The notes: generated from the sequence alone by a model not told the origin. A DNA stretch of 7,692 nt from Proteiniphilum sp. (GCA_016649795.1 JAENWZ010000100.1:1-7692), one strand, 5' to 3'; positions 1 through 7,254 are shown, counted from the first letter of the stretch. Program-made: numbers and translations.

Positions 1-185
1 AGCGTGGAGGCACCCTCTTCCAGTACCTTATAGGTGGGTGAGGTATCAATCGTGTCATTACCGTCAGTGTTAGTTACAGCAGCACGATAATTTTCATACT
101 CCTGTTTGGCTACCTGCAGTTTTTCATTAATGATTGCACGGAATTCATCCAATTCCACATCTGAATATCTAGTCTTTTCACTCAT
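1..185 (-). CDS. DksA/TraR-family zinc-finger transcriptional regulator, N-terminal part (cut by window edge)
   Basis: The visible 61 codons begin MSEKTRYSDVELDEFRAII and continue through a charged helical stretch to a segment reading DTSPTYKVLEEGAS. I recognise this as the N-terminal half of the TraR/DksA C4 zinc-finger proteins that sit just downstream of ileS in many Bacteroidales. Family members are about 125 residues long, so roughly half is present; the four-cysteine zinc finger would lie beyond the left edge and cannot be checked. Proteins of this family bind RNA polymerase through its secondary channel and adjust promoter output, in DksA together with ppGpp; whether this protein does so is inference. 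The start is the ATG at 185, with no Shine-Dalgarno sequence, preceded by a consensus promoter in the 119-base gap after ileS. Confidence 0.82.
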   Translation of the reverse strand, partial: MSEKTRYSDVELDEFRAIINEKLQVAKQEYENYRAAVTNTDGNDTIDTSPTYKVLEEGAST

Positions 186-277
186 AATAAATAGGGTTTA
201 GGGCTGTGTCTCTTTTTGGAATCAAAGTTTCATTACAACAACCGGAGTTTTATATTGTTCACTTATCATTTCCAGCA

Positions 278-308
278 CAAAGATACATATAAAACAGGTA
301 ATTCTCAA
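278..308 (-). promoter_or_regulatory. Bacteroidota-type promoter of the DksA/TraR-family gene, overlapping the ileS stop codon
   Basis: Read on the minus strand, TTG at 308-306 is followed by 20 bases and then TATCTTTG at 285-278. This matches the Bacteroidota pattern TTG-N19-21-TAnnTTTG. The -33 TTG shares bases with the TGA stop codon of ileS (307-305), so the promoter starts inside the end of that gene. Initiation would be expected near 271, giving a leader of about 85 bases. No clear terminator separates ileS from this gene, so read-through from ileS could add to expression. Confidence 0.72.
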
Positions 309-3300
309 TTGTTTTTATTTATACTGACAGTCAGTGGTTGATCATCAATTTCTATTTCATTTTCGAGCTGTTCATACACAATAGCTATCTCATCAGCCAG
401 CACCTGATTTTTGATGTAATCGGTATTTTCAGTAATAGCTGCATCAAAAGCCGGATTTGATGAAACCGTAATGGTGATGCGGTCTGTAATTTCGAAATCC
501 TTCGCTTTGCGGAGGTTCTGAATCCTGTTCACCAGCTCGCGTGCAATACCCTCCTTCTGAAGCCCATCATTCAGGGTGATATCTAGTGCCACGGTCAACC
601 GGCCTTCGTTACCAACCAACCATCCGGGGATATCCTCCGAGATGATTTCAACATCATCTGTAGTGATCACCGCTTCCTGCCCATCGACAAACAACGTGAC
701 AAAACCACTTTTTTCCAGTTCATTGATCTCACTCTTCTCCATTCCCTGGATCATCAGCGCAAGCTGTTTCATTATTTTCCCGTAGCGCGGGCCCAGTTTT
801 TTGAAATCAGGTTTCACCCTTTTCACCAGCATCTCATTAGCCGAATCCACAAATTTCAGCTCTTTCACGTTCACCTCGCTGAGGATGAGTGATTCAACGG
901 ACTGAATATTTCTTCTCTGTTCCTCATCCACCAGTGGGATCATAATTTTTGAGAGAGGCTGCCGCACTTTAATGTTCACCTTCCTGCGCAGTGCAAGTAC
1001 GATAGATGATGCTGTTTGCGCAAGATACATCTGCTCTTCAAGCTGTCTATCAATCAGTGAACTATTCGAAACGGGGAAATCAGCCAGATGCACCGACTCA
1101 AAACGTTCACTTCCGGTTGTTGCCGTTAAATCGAGATACAGTCTGTCGGCATAGAAAGGAGCAATGGGTGCCATCAGTTTCGCCACCGTCACCAGGCAGT
1201 GATACAATGTTTGATAGGCCGACAATTTATCGTCGGTCATCTCCCCACCCCAGAAACGTTTGCGGTTTAGACGAACGAACCAGTTGCTGAGATTATCATT
1301 CACAAAATCGGAAATAGCACGTCCGGCTTTGGTTGGTTCGTATGTGCTGTAACCCTGCTCCACTTCCTCCACCAGTGAATTCAACAATGAAATGATCCAG
1401 CGGTCTATTTCGGGTCGTTGATCGATTGCAATCTGCGGATATTGATCATTGAAATCATCCACATTGGCATAGAGCACAAAGAAGGAATAGGTGTTGTAGA
1501 GCGTTCCGAAGAACTTGCGCCGCGCCTCTTCCACCCCTTCAATATCAAATTTAAGGTTGTCCCACGGTGCAGCGTTGGTGATCATATACCACCGTAGCGG
1601 ATCGGAACCATGTTTCTCTATCGTTTCGAAAGGATCCACAGCATTGCCCAAACGCTTGGACATTTTGTTTCCGTTTTTATCGAGCACCAGCCCGTTGGAG
1701 ATAACATTTTTGAATGCCACACTACCTTTCACCATCGATGCAATGGCATGCAATGTATAAAACCATCCACGTGTCTGATCCACTCCTTCGGCAATGAAAT
1801 CGGCAGGGAACACCTTCTGAAACTCTTCTTCCGATATATGTGGGTAAAAAAACTGTGCAAACGGCATGGCACCACTGTCGAACCAGACATCTATCAGATC
1901 GGGCTCGCGATGCATCGGTTTGCCACCGTCAGACACCAGGACGATCTGATCAACATAGGGGCGATGCAAATCGATCTGGTCATACTCCAGTACTTTATAA
2001 TCCTGCAGATTTAACTCTTTCCAGGGAAGTTCGGTCATCACGCCGGCATCCAGTGCCTTCTGCATTTCATCCTGCAACTCTTTCACAGAGCCGATACACT
2101 TTTCTTCTTTTCCGTCTTCGGTACGCCAGATAGGCAGAGGTGTCCCCCAGTAACGACTCCGGCTCAGGTTCCAGTCCTGCAGGTTTTCGAGCCATTTCCC
2201 GAATCGTCCCGTTCCGGTGGACTGTGGTTTCCAGTTGATACTGTTGTTCAACTCAATCATTTTATCACGACAGGCTGTTGTTCGGATAAACCAGCTATCA
2301 AGCGGGTAATAGAGTACAGGCTTATCGGTGCGCCAGCAATGCGGATAACTATGCACATGCTTTTCTATACGGAAAGCCCTGTTATGCTGTTTCAGCATGA
2401 CTGCCAGATCCACATCGAGCGTGCTATCATCATCAGTGAGTGAATTATCATAGGCGTTCTTCACGTATCTTCCGGCATAATCTCCATAAAGGTGAACATT
2501 CACATTGTTTTGAACAAACCCGGGATCGAGCTCTTCGAGAGAGAAAAATTTGCCGGTCAGGTCGACCATCGGCCTGAGGTTCCCCTCTTTATCGGTCAGT
2601 GTCAATCCGGGCACATCATATTCCTTCCCCACTTTCGCGTCATCAGCACCAAATGTGGGAGCAATGTGTACAATGCCCGTACCGTCTTCAGTGGTTACGA
2701 AATCACCGGTAACTACTTTAAACGCTCGGTCGGTTACTTTTACCCAGGGGATGAGCTGCTCGTAGCTGATTCCGGCAAGCTCAGCACCTTTCCATACCTT
2801 ACCAACTACCCGGTAAGGAATATTCTTGTCACCCTGTTTATAATCATCCAGAGATAATGACTCATTCTTAGCTGGGAAATAAATATGCAACATGTTTTTA
2901 GCAAGTATTGCCGTCATCGGCTTACCTGTATATTGGTTGTATGTCTTTACCGCAATATATTCAATATTTTTTCCAACTGCCAGCAACATATTGGAGGGTA
3001 ACGTCCACGGCGTGGTTGTCCATGCCAGGAAGAAGGGTTCACCAAATTCTCTCCACTCAGGTAACGGTTCTTTAATCAGGAATTGTGCTGTGCAGGTGGT
3101 ATCCTTCACATCGCGATAGCATCCCGGCTGGTTCAGTTCATGGGTGCTCAATCCGGTACCGGCTGCGGGAGAGTAGGGCTGTATGGTATATCCCTTGTAC
3201 ATATATCCGTTGTTGTATAACTCCCTGAGCAGATACCACAGTGTTTCTATATAGCGGTTATCATAAGTGATATAAGGTTCGCTCATATCTACCCAGTAAC

Positions 3301-3721
3301 CCATTTTCCGGGTGAGATCCTCCCACTCTCTGGTATACTTCATCACCTCGGTACGGCAGGCTGCATTGTACTCCTCAACGCTAATTTTTTTCCCAATATC
3401 TTCTTTCGTGATTCCCAATGTTTTCTCCACTCCCAGTTCTACAGGCAACCCGTGTGTATCCCAGCCTGCTTTACGGTTTACCAGAAAACCTTTCATGGTT
3501 TTGTAACGACAGAAAATGTCTTTAATGGAACGTGCGATCACATGATGAATGCCCGGCATTCCGTTTGCAGAAGGGGGGCCTTCATAAAACACAAACTGGG
3601 GATGTCCTTCGCGCGATTCCAAACTTCTCATGAAAACGTCCTTCTCATCCCACTCTTTCAACATTTCTTTGTTTACATCTGAGAGATTCAACTGATTGTA
3701 TTCCGGAAATTTTTTACTCAT
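305..3721 (-). CDS. ileS: Isoleucyl-tRNA synthetase, type 2 (IleRS2)
   Basis: This cytoplasmic class I enzyme joins isoleucine to tRNA-Ile using ATP and hydrolyses mischarged valine products. The protein has 1138 residues. In order it shows the Rossmann catalytic core with the HIGH-equivalent GIHH at residues 57-60; the CP1 editing domain with the Thr-rich AWTTTPWTLPSN (about 233-244) and GTGIVHIAPTFGADD (347-361, ending in the conserved editing aspartates); DWNLSRSRYWGTPLP (516-530); the KMSKS equivalent KMSKR at 686-690; the helical anticodon-binding domain with NWFVRLNRKRFW; and a C-terminal extension with DFKKLGPRYGK. KMSKR, the C-terminal extension and the length point to the type 2 group shared with eukaryotes and archaea. 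I chose the ATG at 3721; the frame extends two codons upstream to a TTG, a poorer start. There is no Shine-Dalgarno sequence, and a consensus promoter lies about 35 bases upstream. Confidence 0.97.
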   Translation of the reverse strand: MSKKFPEYNQLNLSDVNKEMLKEWDEKDVFMRSLESREGHPQFVFYEGPPSANGMPGIHHVIARSIKDIFCRYKTMKGFLVNRKAGWDTHGLPVELGVEKTLGITKEDIGKKISVEEYNAACRTEVMKYTREWEDLTRKMGYWVDMSEPYITYDNRYIETLWYLLRELYNNGYMYKGYTIQPYSPAAGTGLSTHELNQPGCYRDVKDTTCTAQFLIKEPLPEWREFGEPFFLAWTTTPWTLPSNMLLAVGKNIEYIAVKTYNQYTGKPMTAILAKNMLHIYFPAKNESLSLDDYKQGDKNIPYRVVGKVWKGAELAGISYEQLIPWVKVTDRAFKVVTGDFVTTEDGTGIVHIAPTFGADDAKVGKEYDVPGLTLTDKEGNLRPMVDLTGKFFSLEELDPGFVQNNVNVHLYGDYAGRYVKNAYDNSLTDDDSTLDVDLAVMLKQHNRAFRIEKHVHSYPHCWRTDKPVLYYPLDSWFIRTTACRDKMIELNNSINWKPQSTGTGRFGKWLENLQDWNLSRSRYWGTPLPIWRTEDGKEEKCIGSVKELQDEMQKALDAGVMTELPWKELNLQDYKVLEYDQIDLHRPYVDQIVLVSDGGKPMHREPDLIDVWFDSGAMPFAQFFYPHISEEEFQKVFPADFIAEGVDQTRGWFYTLHAIASMVKGSVAFKNVISNGLVLDKNGNKMSKRLGNAVDPFETIEKHGSDPLRWYMITNAAPWDNLKFDIEGVEEARRKFFGTLYNTYSFFVLYANVDDFNDQYPQIAIDQRPEIDRWIISLLNSLVEEVEQGYSTYEPTKAGRAISDFVNDNLSNWFVRLNRKRFWGGEMTDDKLSAYQTLYHCLVTVAKLMAPIAPFYADRLYLDLTATTGSERFESVHLADFPVSNSSLIDRQLEEQMYLAQTASSIVLALRRKVNIKVRQPLSKIMIPLVDEEQRRNIQSVESLILSEVNVKELKFVDSANEMLVKRVKPDFKKLGPRYGKIMKQLALMIQGMEKSEINELEKSGFVTLFVDGQEAVITTDDVEIISEDIPGWLVGNEGRLTVALDITLNDGLQKEGIARELVNRIQNLRKAKDFEITDRITITVSSNPAFDAAITENTDYIKNQVLADEIAIVYEQLENEIEIDDQPLTVSINKNN

Positions 3722-3755
3722 TATCAATGAATTTATACCACTAAAAATTAAGATG

Positions 3756-3785
3756 CAAAGGTAGTAATAAAATAAGAAATGACAA
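3756..3785 (-). promoter_or_regulatory. Bacteroidota-type promoter of ileS
   Basis: On the minus strand, TTG at 3785-3783 is separated by exactly 19 bases from TACCTTTG at 3763-3756, a full match to the phylum's TTG-N19-TAnnTTTG consensus. The start of transcription is expected near 3749, giving an ileS leader of roughly 28 bases. That is too short for a T-box riboswitch, and none is visible. Confidence 0.8.
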
Positions 3786-3856
3786 TTGAAAAAAAATGGC
3801 TGTTGCCTTCACAAATTGATTCAAATGAATAAAATGATCAATTTTCATCAGAGACA

Positions 3857-3888
3857 TTTGCCCATCTTGAAGAAAGAATGTATTTTTG
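3857..3888 (+). promoter_or_regulatory. Bacteroidota-type promoter of the EEP operon
   Basis: TTTG at 3857-3860, a 20-base spacer, and TATTTTTG at 3881-3888 match the phylum consensus. Initiation is expected near 3894, leaving a short leader of about 20 bases before the ATG at 3916. It is divergent from the ileS promoter, with about 70 bases between the two -33 elements, so the 194-base gap between the genes is fully accounted for. Confidence 0.75.
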
Positions 3889-3904
3889 ATCTCTAATCAA
3901 TCAT

Positions 3905-3911
3905 AAGGAGG
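3905..3911 (+). promoter_or_regulatory. Strong Shine-Dalgarno sequence before the first EEP gene
   Basis: AAGGAGG lies four bases before the ATG at 3916. Such a full anti-SD match is unusual in Bacteroidota, whose genes mostly lack one, and no other gene in this window has one. It fixes the start of the lipoprotein gene. Confidence 0.75.
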
Positions 3912-3915
3912 AAAA

Positions 3916-4713
3916 ATGAGATACATACATACTGTTATATATTTACTCTTCATTGTAATGTCATGGAGCATAATCGGTTGTTCGGGTCAAAAGGAAACTG
4001 ACAAACAGTCCGGGAACAGCAAGATAAAAATCCTCTCTTATAATGTCCGCAATGCCCGTGGTATAGATGATGTCACCGATTACGACAGGGTAGCTGACGT
4101 GATCAACCGCATCGATGCCGACTGTGTAGCTATTCAGGAGCTCGACAGTGCAACAGAAAGAAGCAACGGTGATGTCGTGTTGGATGAATTGGCTAAGAGG
4201 ACGGGGATGCACGCTTCATACAACAAGTCGATTGATTATAAGGGTGGGGCCTATGGCGTAGGTGTACTCACCAAAGAAAAGCCACTACGGAAAGAGGGCA
4301 TACCTCTCCCCGGCAGTGAAGAACAGCGGAGCTTATTGCTGGTGGAACTACAGGACTATATTATTTGCAGCACGCACTGGTCGCTCAATCAGTCTGACAG
4401 AGTGGCATCGGTAGATGTCATCAACAGCTGGCTCAAAGATCACACCGCAAAGCCGCTCTTTCTGGCAGGTGATCTCAACGCTGTACCTTCGTCGGAGGAG
4501 ATTCAGAAACTGTCTAAAGAGTGGACCATTCTAAATGATGTAACTCAACCTACCATTCCGGTGAACAACCCCAACAGATGCATTGATTACCTGCTCTTCA
4601 AAAACAATCCACAATTTGATGTGAATCTCCTTGAGTCCACAGTAGAGAGTGAGCCAATGGCCTCAGATCATTTGCCGGTATGGGTGTCAATTACTATTAA
4701 AAAAAACAGATAA
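3916..4713 (+). CDS. Endonuclease/exonuclease/phosphatase-family lipoprotein
   Basis: The 265-residue protein starts with a lipoprotein signal: a hydrophobic stretch (about 7-20) ending in the lipobox IIGC with Cys22 as lipidation site. The residues after it, SGQKETD, resemble the lipoprotein export signal that sends Bacteroidota lipoproteins to the cell surface. The rest (about 36-262) is a complete EEP (DNase I-like) domain: SYNVRN (Asn43), QELD (metal-binding Glu75), STHWS (His154), AGDLNA (Asp186, Asn188), CIDYLL (Asp224) and SDHLPVW (Asp251, general-base His252). All catalytic positions are intact, so an active Mg-dependent phosphodiesterase or phosphatase is likely. The substrate (nucleic acid, phospholipid head group or inositol phosphate) cannot be told from sequence. 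It is first in a two-gene operon; its stop is four bases before the next start. Confidence 0.88.
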   Translation: MRYIHTVIYLLFIVMSWSIIGCSGQKETDKQSGNSKIKILSYNVRNARGIDDVTDYDRVADVINRIDADCVAIQELDSATERSNGDVVLDELAKRTGMHASYNKSIDYKGGAYGVGVLTKEKPLRKEGIPLPGSEEQRSLLLVELQDYIICSTHWSLNQSDRVASVDVINSWLKDHTAKPLFLAGDLNAVPSSEEIQKLSKEWTILNDVTQPTIPVNNPNRCIDYLLFKNNPQFDVNLLESTVESEPMASDHLPVWVSITIKKNR

Positions 4714-4717
4714 CTTT

Positions 4718-5569
4718 ATGAAGACTACATTAACATGGTTCTGCCTTTTGATGCTCTCTGCCTCAACGCTGTTTGCACAAAGCAGAAAAGAGATAACACT
4801 CAATCTCTCATCGTTCAACCTGAGAATGGATACAAACAGCGATGGAGAGAATGCCTGGCCAAACAGAAAAGAGATGGTTAAGGGTTTAATCCGATTCCAT
4901 GATCTCGATATTATAGGAACACAGGAAGGCTTTAAGCATCAGCTTGATGATATCCTGAAACTGGGAAATTATGCCTATGTGGGTGGTGGCCGTGATGACG
5001 GAATAGATGCCGGTGAGCACTCATCCATCATCTACAATAAAAAACGGTTTAAAGTCATCGACAAGGGTGATTTTTGGTTTTCTGAAACACCTGAAGTTCC
5101 GAGTAAGGGATGGGATGCTACATGCTGCAACCGCATCTGCTCATGGGCGAAGTTCAGGGAGAGAAAATCGGGGAAAGAGTTCTTCGTGTTTAACGCTCAT
5201 TACGACCACCAGGGAAAAGAAGCACGCAGGAATTCATCACTGATGCTTCTGGATAGAATAAAAAAGATAGCGGGGAAAAATCCGGTTATCGCTACCGGGG
5301 ACTTCAATGCTCTGCCCGATTCTGAACCCATTCAAATCATCTACGATTCCGGCTTGTTAAATGACTCCTATCTCGTTACGAAAGTTCCCCCTTACGGTAC
5401 TGTTGGCACATTTAACTCATTTAAACCAGAATCCCCGATGACGAACCGCATCGATTATATCTGGGTTACTCCGGATGTCACCGTAAAAAAATATGGTGTG
5501 CTCAATGATATGCACTACGGTCGTTTCCCGTCGGATCATTTTCCGGTAATGATCAAAGTAAAACTATGA
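4718..5569 (+). CDS. Secreted endonuclease/exonuclease/phosphatase-family protein (EEP-1-like)
   Basis: This is a 283-residue protein from the ATG at 4718. The frame runs 23 codons further upstream, but those overlap the previous gene, and the ATG at 4718 is followed at once by a good Sec signal peptide (MKTTLTWFCLLMLSASTLFA, likely cleaved before Gln21). The mature part is one EEP domain: SFNLR (Asn34), IIGTQE (metal-binding Glu70), DFWFSETPEVPSKGWDA (118-134), NAHYDH (His161), TGDFNA (Asp195, Asn197), RIDYIWV (Asp246) and SDHFPV (Asp273, catalytic His274). The FWxSETP block is typical of the EEP-1 subgroup common in Bacteroidota. The family's fold catalyses phosphoester hydrolysis; the substrate here is unknown. 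The protein is expected in the periplasm or outside the cell. The four-base spacing and absence of a Shine-Dalgarno sequence suggest translational coupling to the preceding paralogue. A terminator follows. Confidence 0.88.
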   Translation: MKTTLTWFCLLMLSASTLFAQSRKEITLNLSSFNLRMDTNSDGENAWPNRKEMVKGLIRFHDLDIIGTQEGFKHQLDDILKLGNYAYVGGGRDDGIDAGEHSSIIYNKKRFKVIDKGDFWFSETPEVPSKGWDATCCNRICSWAKFRERKSGKEFFVFNAHYDHQGKEARRNSSLMLLDRIKKIAGKNPVIATGDFNALPDSEPIQIIYDSGLLNDSYLVTKVPPYGTVGTFNSFKPESPMTNRIDYIWVTPDVTVKKYGVLNDMHYGRFPSDHFPVMIKVKL

Positions 5570-5617
5570 AGGGTGAAATCACCTCTGTGAGCGTTTAGCT
5601 GATAGCAGACACCCCTG

Positions 5618-5661
5618 AAAAAAACCCGGATCAATTATGAACCGGGTTTTATTTTTGTTTT
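5618..5661. terminator. Bidirectional rho-independent terminator between convergent genes
   Basis: Arms AAAACCCGG (5621-5629) and CCGGGTTTT (5642-5650) pair perfectly; after one A-A mismatch, TCA and TGA add three pairs around an ATTA loop. On the plus strand a T-rich tract runs 5647-5661; on the minus strand seven Ts (5624-5618) follow the hairpin. It can therefore end both the EEP operon and the aminotransferase transcript. Confidence 0.88.
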
Positions 5662-5671
5662 ACAATAACGC

Positions 5672-6865
5672 TTATGTGAGTTTCTCCAGCGCTGCAGCAA
5701 TTCGTGCAACTGCTTCGGTGATATTTTCATCGGAGGTGGCATACGACAACCTGACACATCCGGGTGCTCCGAAAGCGTCCCCTCCAACACAAGCGACGTG
5801 CGCCTCTTCTAATAGGTACATGGCTAAATCGGTGGCAGTTTTTATCGCTTTTCCATTATACGATTTTCCAATATAGCCGGCACACTCAGGAAAAATATAA
5901 AATGCACCCATAGGGTTGTTCACCTTCAAACCTGGTATCTGCCCAAGCAGATCAACAATCAGGTTCCTTCTTCTTTCAAACGCTGTCCTCATCTCTCCTA
6001 CACAGGACTGATCACCTGTATAAGCAGCCAAAGCAGCTTTTTGTGAAATAGAAGATGGCCCAGACGTATATTGTCCCTGCAACATGCTGCAGGCAGAGGC
6101 AATCCATTGCGGAGCAGCAATCCACCCAATACGCCACCCGGTCATTGCATATCCCTTTGAAACTCCGTTCACCACGATCACACGGTCACGGATGCTATCG
6201 AATTGCGCAATTGATTCATGCTGCCCGATGTAGTTAATATGCTCGTAGATCTCGTCTGCGATCACATATACCTGTTTATGTTGATCAAGCACATCAGCCA
6301 GCGCTTTTAATTCCTCTTTCGTATAAACACTTCCTGTAGGGTTTGAGGGAGAGCAAAGTATCAGCGCTTTGGTCCTGGGGGTAATAGCCTCTTCAAGTTG
6401 TTGTGGTGTGATCTTAAAATCCTTTTCAATACCCGCATAAACGAAGATCGATTTACCTTCCGCCAATTTCACCATTTCCGGATAACTCACCCAGTATGGA
6501 GCAGGAATGATGACCTCCTCATCCTTATCAACTATGGAGAGAATGACGTTACAAAGTGATTGTTTCGCTCCACCTGAAACAACAATTTGCGCCGGAGTGT
6601 ATTCCAGTCCGTTTTCGTTTTTCAGCTTCTCACAGACAGCCTTTTTCAAGTCAGGAAAACCTGCCACAGGAGAATAGAATGAAAAATTATCGTCGATCGC
6701 TTTTTTAGCTGCTTGTTTTATATGTTCGGGAGTAGTGAAATCAGGTTCACCCACACTCATATTAATCACATCAATCCCCGAAGCTTTCAGTTCATTGCTT
6801 TTCTGTGCCATCGCAAATGTTTCTGAAGGCGATAAGGCAGTTAATCTGGCTGATAATAAATCCAT
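5672..6865 (-). CDS. aspC: Aspartate aminotransferase, class I (Ib type), PLP-dependent
   Basis: This cytoplasmic enzyme transfers the amino group between aspartate and 2-oxoglutarate to give oxaloacetate and glutamate. The 397-residue length is usual for the family. Visible signatures are SVGEPDF (37-43), YSPVAG (64-69), SGGAKQ (97-102, phosphate cup and the lysine typical of the Ib group), PAPYW (Tyr124 in the region packing on the cofactor), SPSNPTG (Asn175), ADEIYEH (Asp204 and Tyr207), NGVSKGYAMTGWRIGW (PLP Schiff-base Lys237, phosphate-binding Arg245) and CVRLSYA (Arg372, substrate carboxylate). These positions agree with the thermophilic Ib aspartate aminotransferases. Related class I aminotransferases may accept other substrates such as prephenate or aromatic acids, so the exact substrate is inferred. 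I chose the ATG at 6865 (MDLLSARLTALSPSETFAM matches family starts). The open frame reaches a TTG at 6913, but that lies inside the -7 box. It appears monocistronic. Confidence 0.93.
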   Translation of the reverse strand: MDLLSARLTALSPSETFAMAQKSNELKASGIDVINMSVGEPDFTTPEHIKQAAKKAIDDNFSFYSPVAGFPDLKKAVCEKLKNENGLEYTPAQIVVSGGAKQSLCNVILSIVDKDEEVIIPAPYWVSYPEMVKLAEGKSIFVYAGIEKDFKITPQQLEEAITPRTKALILCSPSNPTGSVYTKEELKALADVLDQHKQVYVIADEIYEHINYIGQHESIAQFDSIRDRVIVVNGVSKGYAMTGWRIGWIAAPQWIASACSMLQGQYTSGPSSISQKAALAAYTGDQSCVGEMRTAFERRRNLIVDLLGQIPGLKVNNPMGAFYIFPECAGYIGKSYNGKAIKTATDLAMYLLEEAHVACVGGDAFGAPGCVRLSYATSDENITEAVARIAAALEKLT

Positions 6866-6910
6866 AATTATTAATTTCAATATGTTAAGTCGTTTTGTTA
6901 GATAACACTG

Positions 6911-6918
6911 CAAAGATA
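6911..6918 (-). promoter_or_regulatory. -7 box of the aspC promoter
   Basis: TATCTTTG on the minus strand (6918-6911) fits TAnnTTTG and would start transcription near 6904, giving a leader of about 40 bases. No TTG is found 19-21 bases upstream; a short palindrome occupies that place instead. The promoter may be weaker than its neighbours or need an activator. Confidence 0.6.
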
Positions 6919-6927
6919 TATAAAAAT

Positions 6928-6941
6928 CACATTTTTATGTG
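6928..6941. promoter_or_regulatory. Small palindrome at the -33 position of the aspC promoter (possible operator)
   Basis: CACAT-TTTT-ATGTG is a perfect five-base inverted repeat with a four-base centre, placed where a -33 element would be expected. It could be a regulator binding site, but it is short and AT-rich, so chance is a fair alternative. Confidence 0.25.
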
Positions 6942-6984
6942 CTTCTGACTAAAAAATAGGCAACATATTCCATAATTACCTTAC

Positions 6985-7016
6985 AAAAACAAAAAAGCCA
7001 CCGGTAAGGCAGCCTC
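6985..7016 (-). terminator. Rho-independent terminator downstream of the small gene
   Basis: On the minus strand GCTGCC (7013-7008), loop TTACC and GGTGGC (7002-6997) form a six-pair stem including two G-U wobbles. TTTTTTGTTTTTG (6996-6984) follows directly. It lies about 90 bases after the stop of the small 49-residue gene and before the aspC promoter, so it would insulate the two. Confidence 0.65.
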
Positions 7017-7059
7017 AATTATCTATTCAATAAAGTTAATTTCTACAACAAAAGCATCC

Positions 7060-7078
7060 GTGATCCCATTTAGATCAC
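7060..7078. repeat. Short perfect hairpin downstream of the small gene
   Basis: GTGATC (7060-7065) and GATCAC (7073-7078) flank a seven-base loop. On the minus strand it lies between the stop codon at 7105 and the terminator at 6985-7016, so it would be in the 3' untranslated part of that transcript. A T-run is near but not adjacent, which argues against a second terminator. Confidence 0.4.
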
Positions 7079-7104
7079 TCAGCTAAGACATTAAGTCCGT
7101 TTTC

Positions 7105-7254
7105 TCAGCTTGCCAAACGATGCAAACTGGTCTTCAACACTCTGAGTCTGTTCATTCTGTTCACAAGATATGTGGCAGACCCATTTGAAATATTCTGCTC
7201 CAGATATTTTATCTGTGCAAGAATTTCTCTGCTTGTCAGGTTTTTGATTTCCAT
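7105..7254 (-). CDS. Small basic helical protein, unknown function (49 aa)
   Basis: I do not recognise this protein. It begins MEIKNLTSREILAQIKYLEQ and ends in VLKTSLHRLAS; it is predominantly helix-forming, rich in Leu, Ile, Lys and Arg, carries a net positive charge and has no cysteine, signal peptide or membrane segment. That would fit a small cytosolic nucleic-acid- or protein-binding factor, but no function can be assigned. The start ATG at 7254 is chosen because an A-rich sequence precedes it, as is usual in Bacteroidota; an in-frame ATG at 7287 would add 11 residues. Support that it is real comes from its surroundings: a full-consensus promoter about 120 bases upstream, and a terminator downstream, both in the right direction. 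Confidence 0.55.
   Translation of the reverse strand: MEIKNLTSREILAQIKYLEQNISNGSATYLVNRMNRLRVLKTSLHRLAS

Noticed and set aside
576..3682. Many plus-strand ORFs of 60-134 codons opposite ileS
   Set aside because: All are shadows of the ileS coding strand: low-complexity, Ser/His/Arg-rich translations without family resemblance or start signals.
3719..3727. Upstream start of ileS at a TTG (3727)
   Set aside because: The TTG would add only two residues; the ATG at 3721 gives a normal family start (MSKKFPEYNQL) and is the better codon.
3722..3755. T-box or other riboswitch in the ileS leader
   Set aside because: The leader is only about 28 bases and has no stem or antiterminator structure; T-boxes are mostly a Firmicutes feature.
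3961..4212. Minus-strand ORF of 83 codons opposite the lipoprotein gene
   Set aside because: It is antisense to a gene with complete catalytic motifs and has no recognisable domain or promoter.
4649..4717. Upstream extension of the second EEP gene overlapping the first
   Set aside because: It would place 23 hydrophilic or mixed residues before a perfect signal peptide, and it overlaps the coding end of the preceding gene; the ATG at 4718 is much better.
6866..6913. Sixteen-residue N-terminal extension of the aminotransferase from a TTG at 6913
   Set aside because: It starts inside the -7 promoter box, so it would lie before the transcription start, and the residues do not look like this family.
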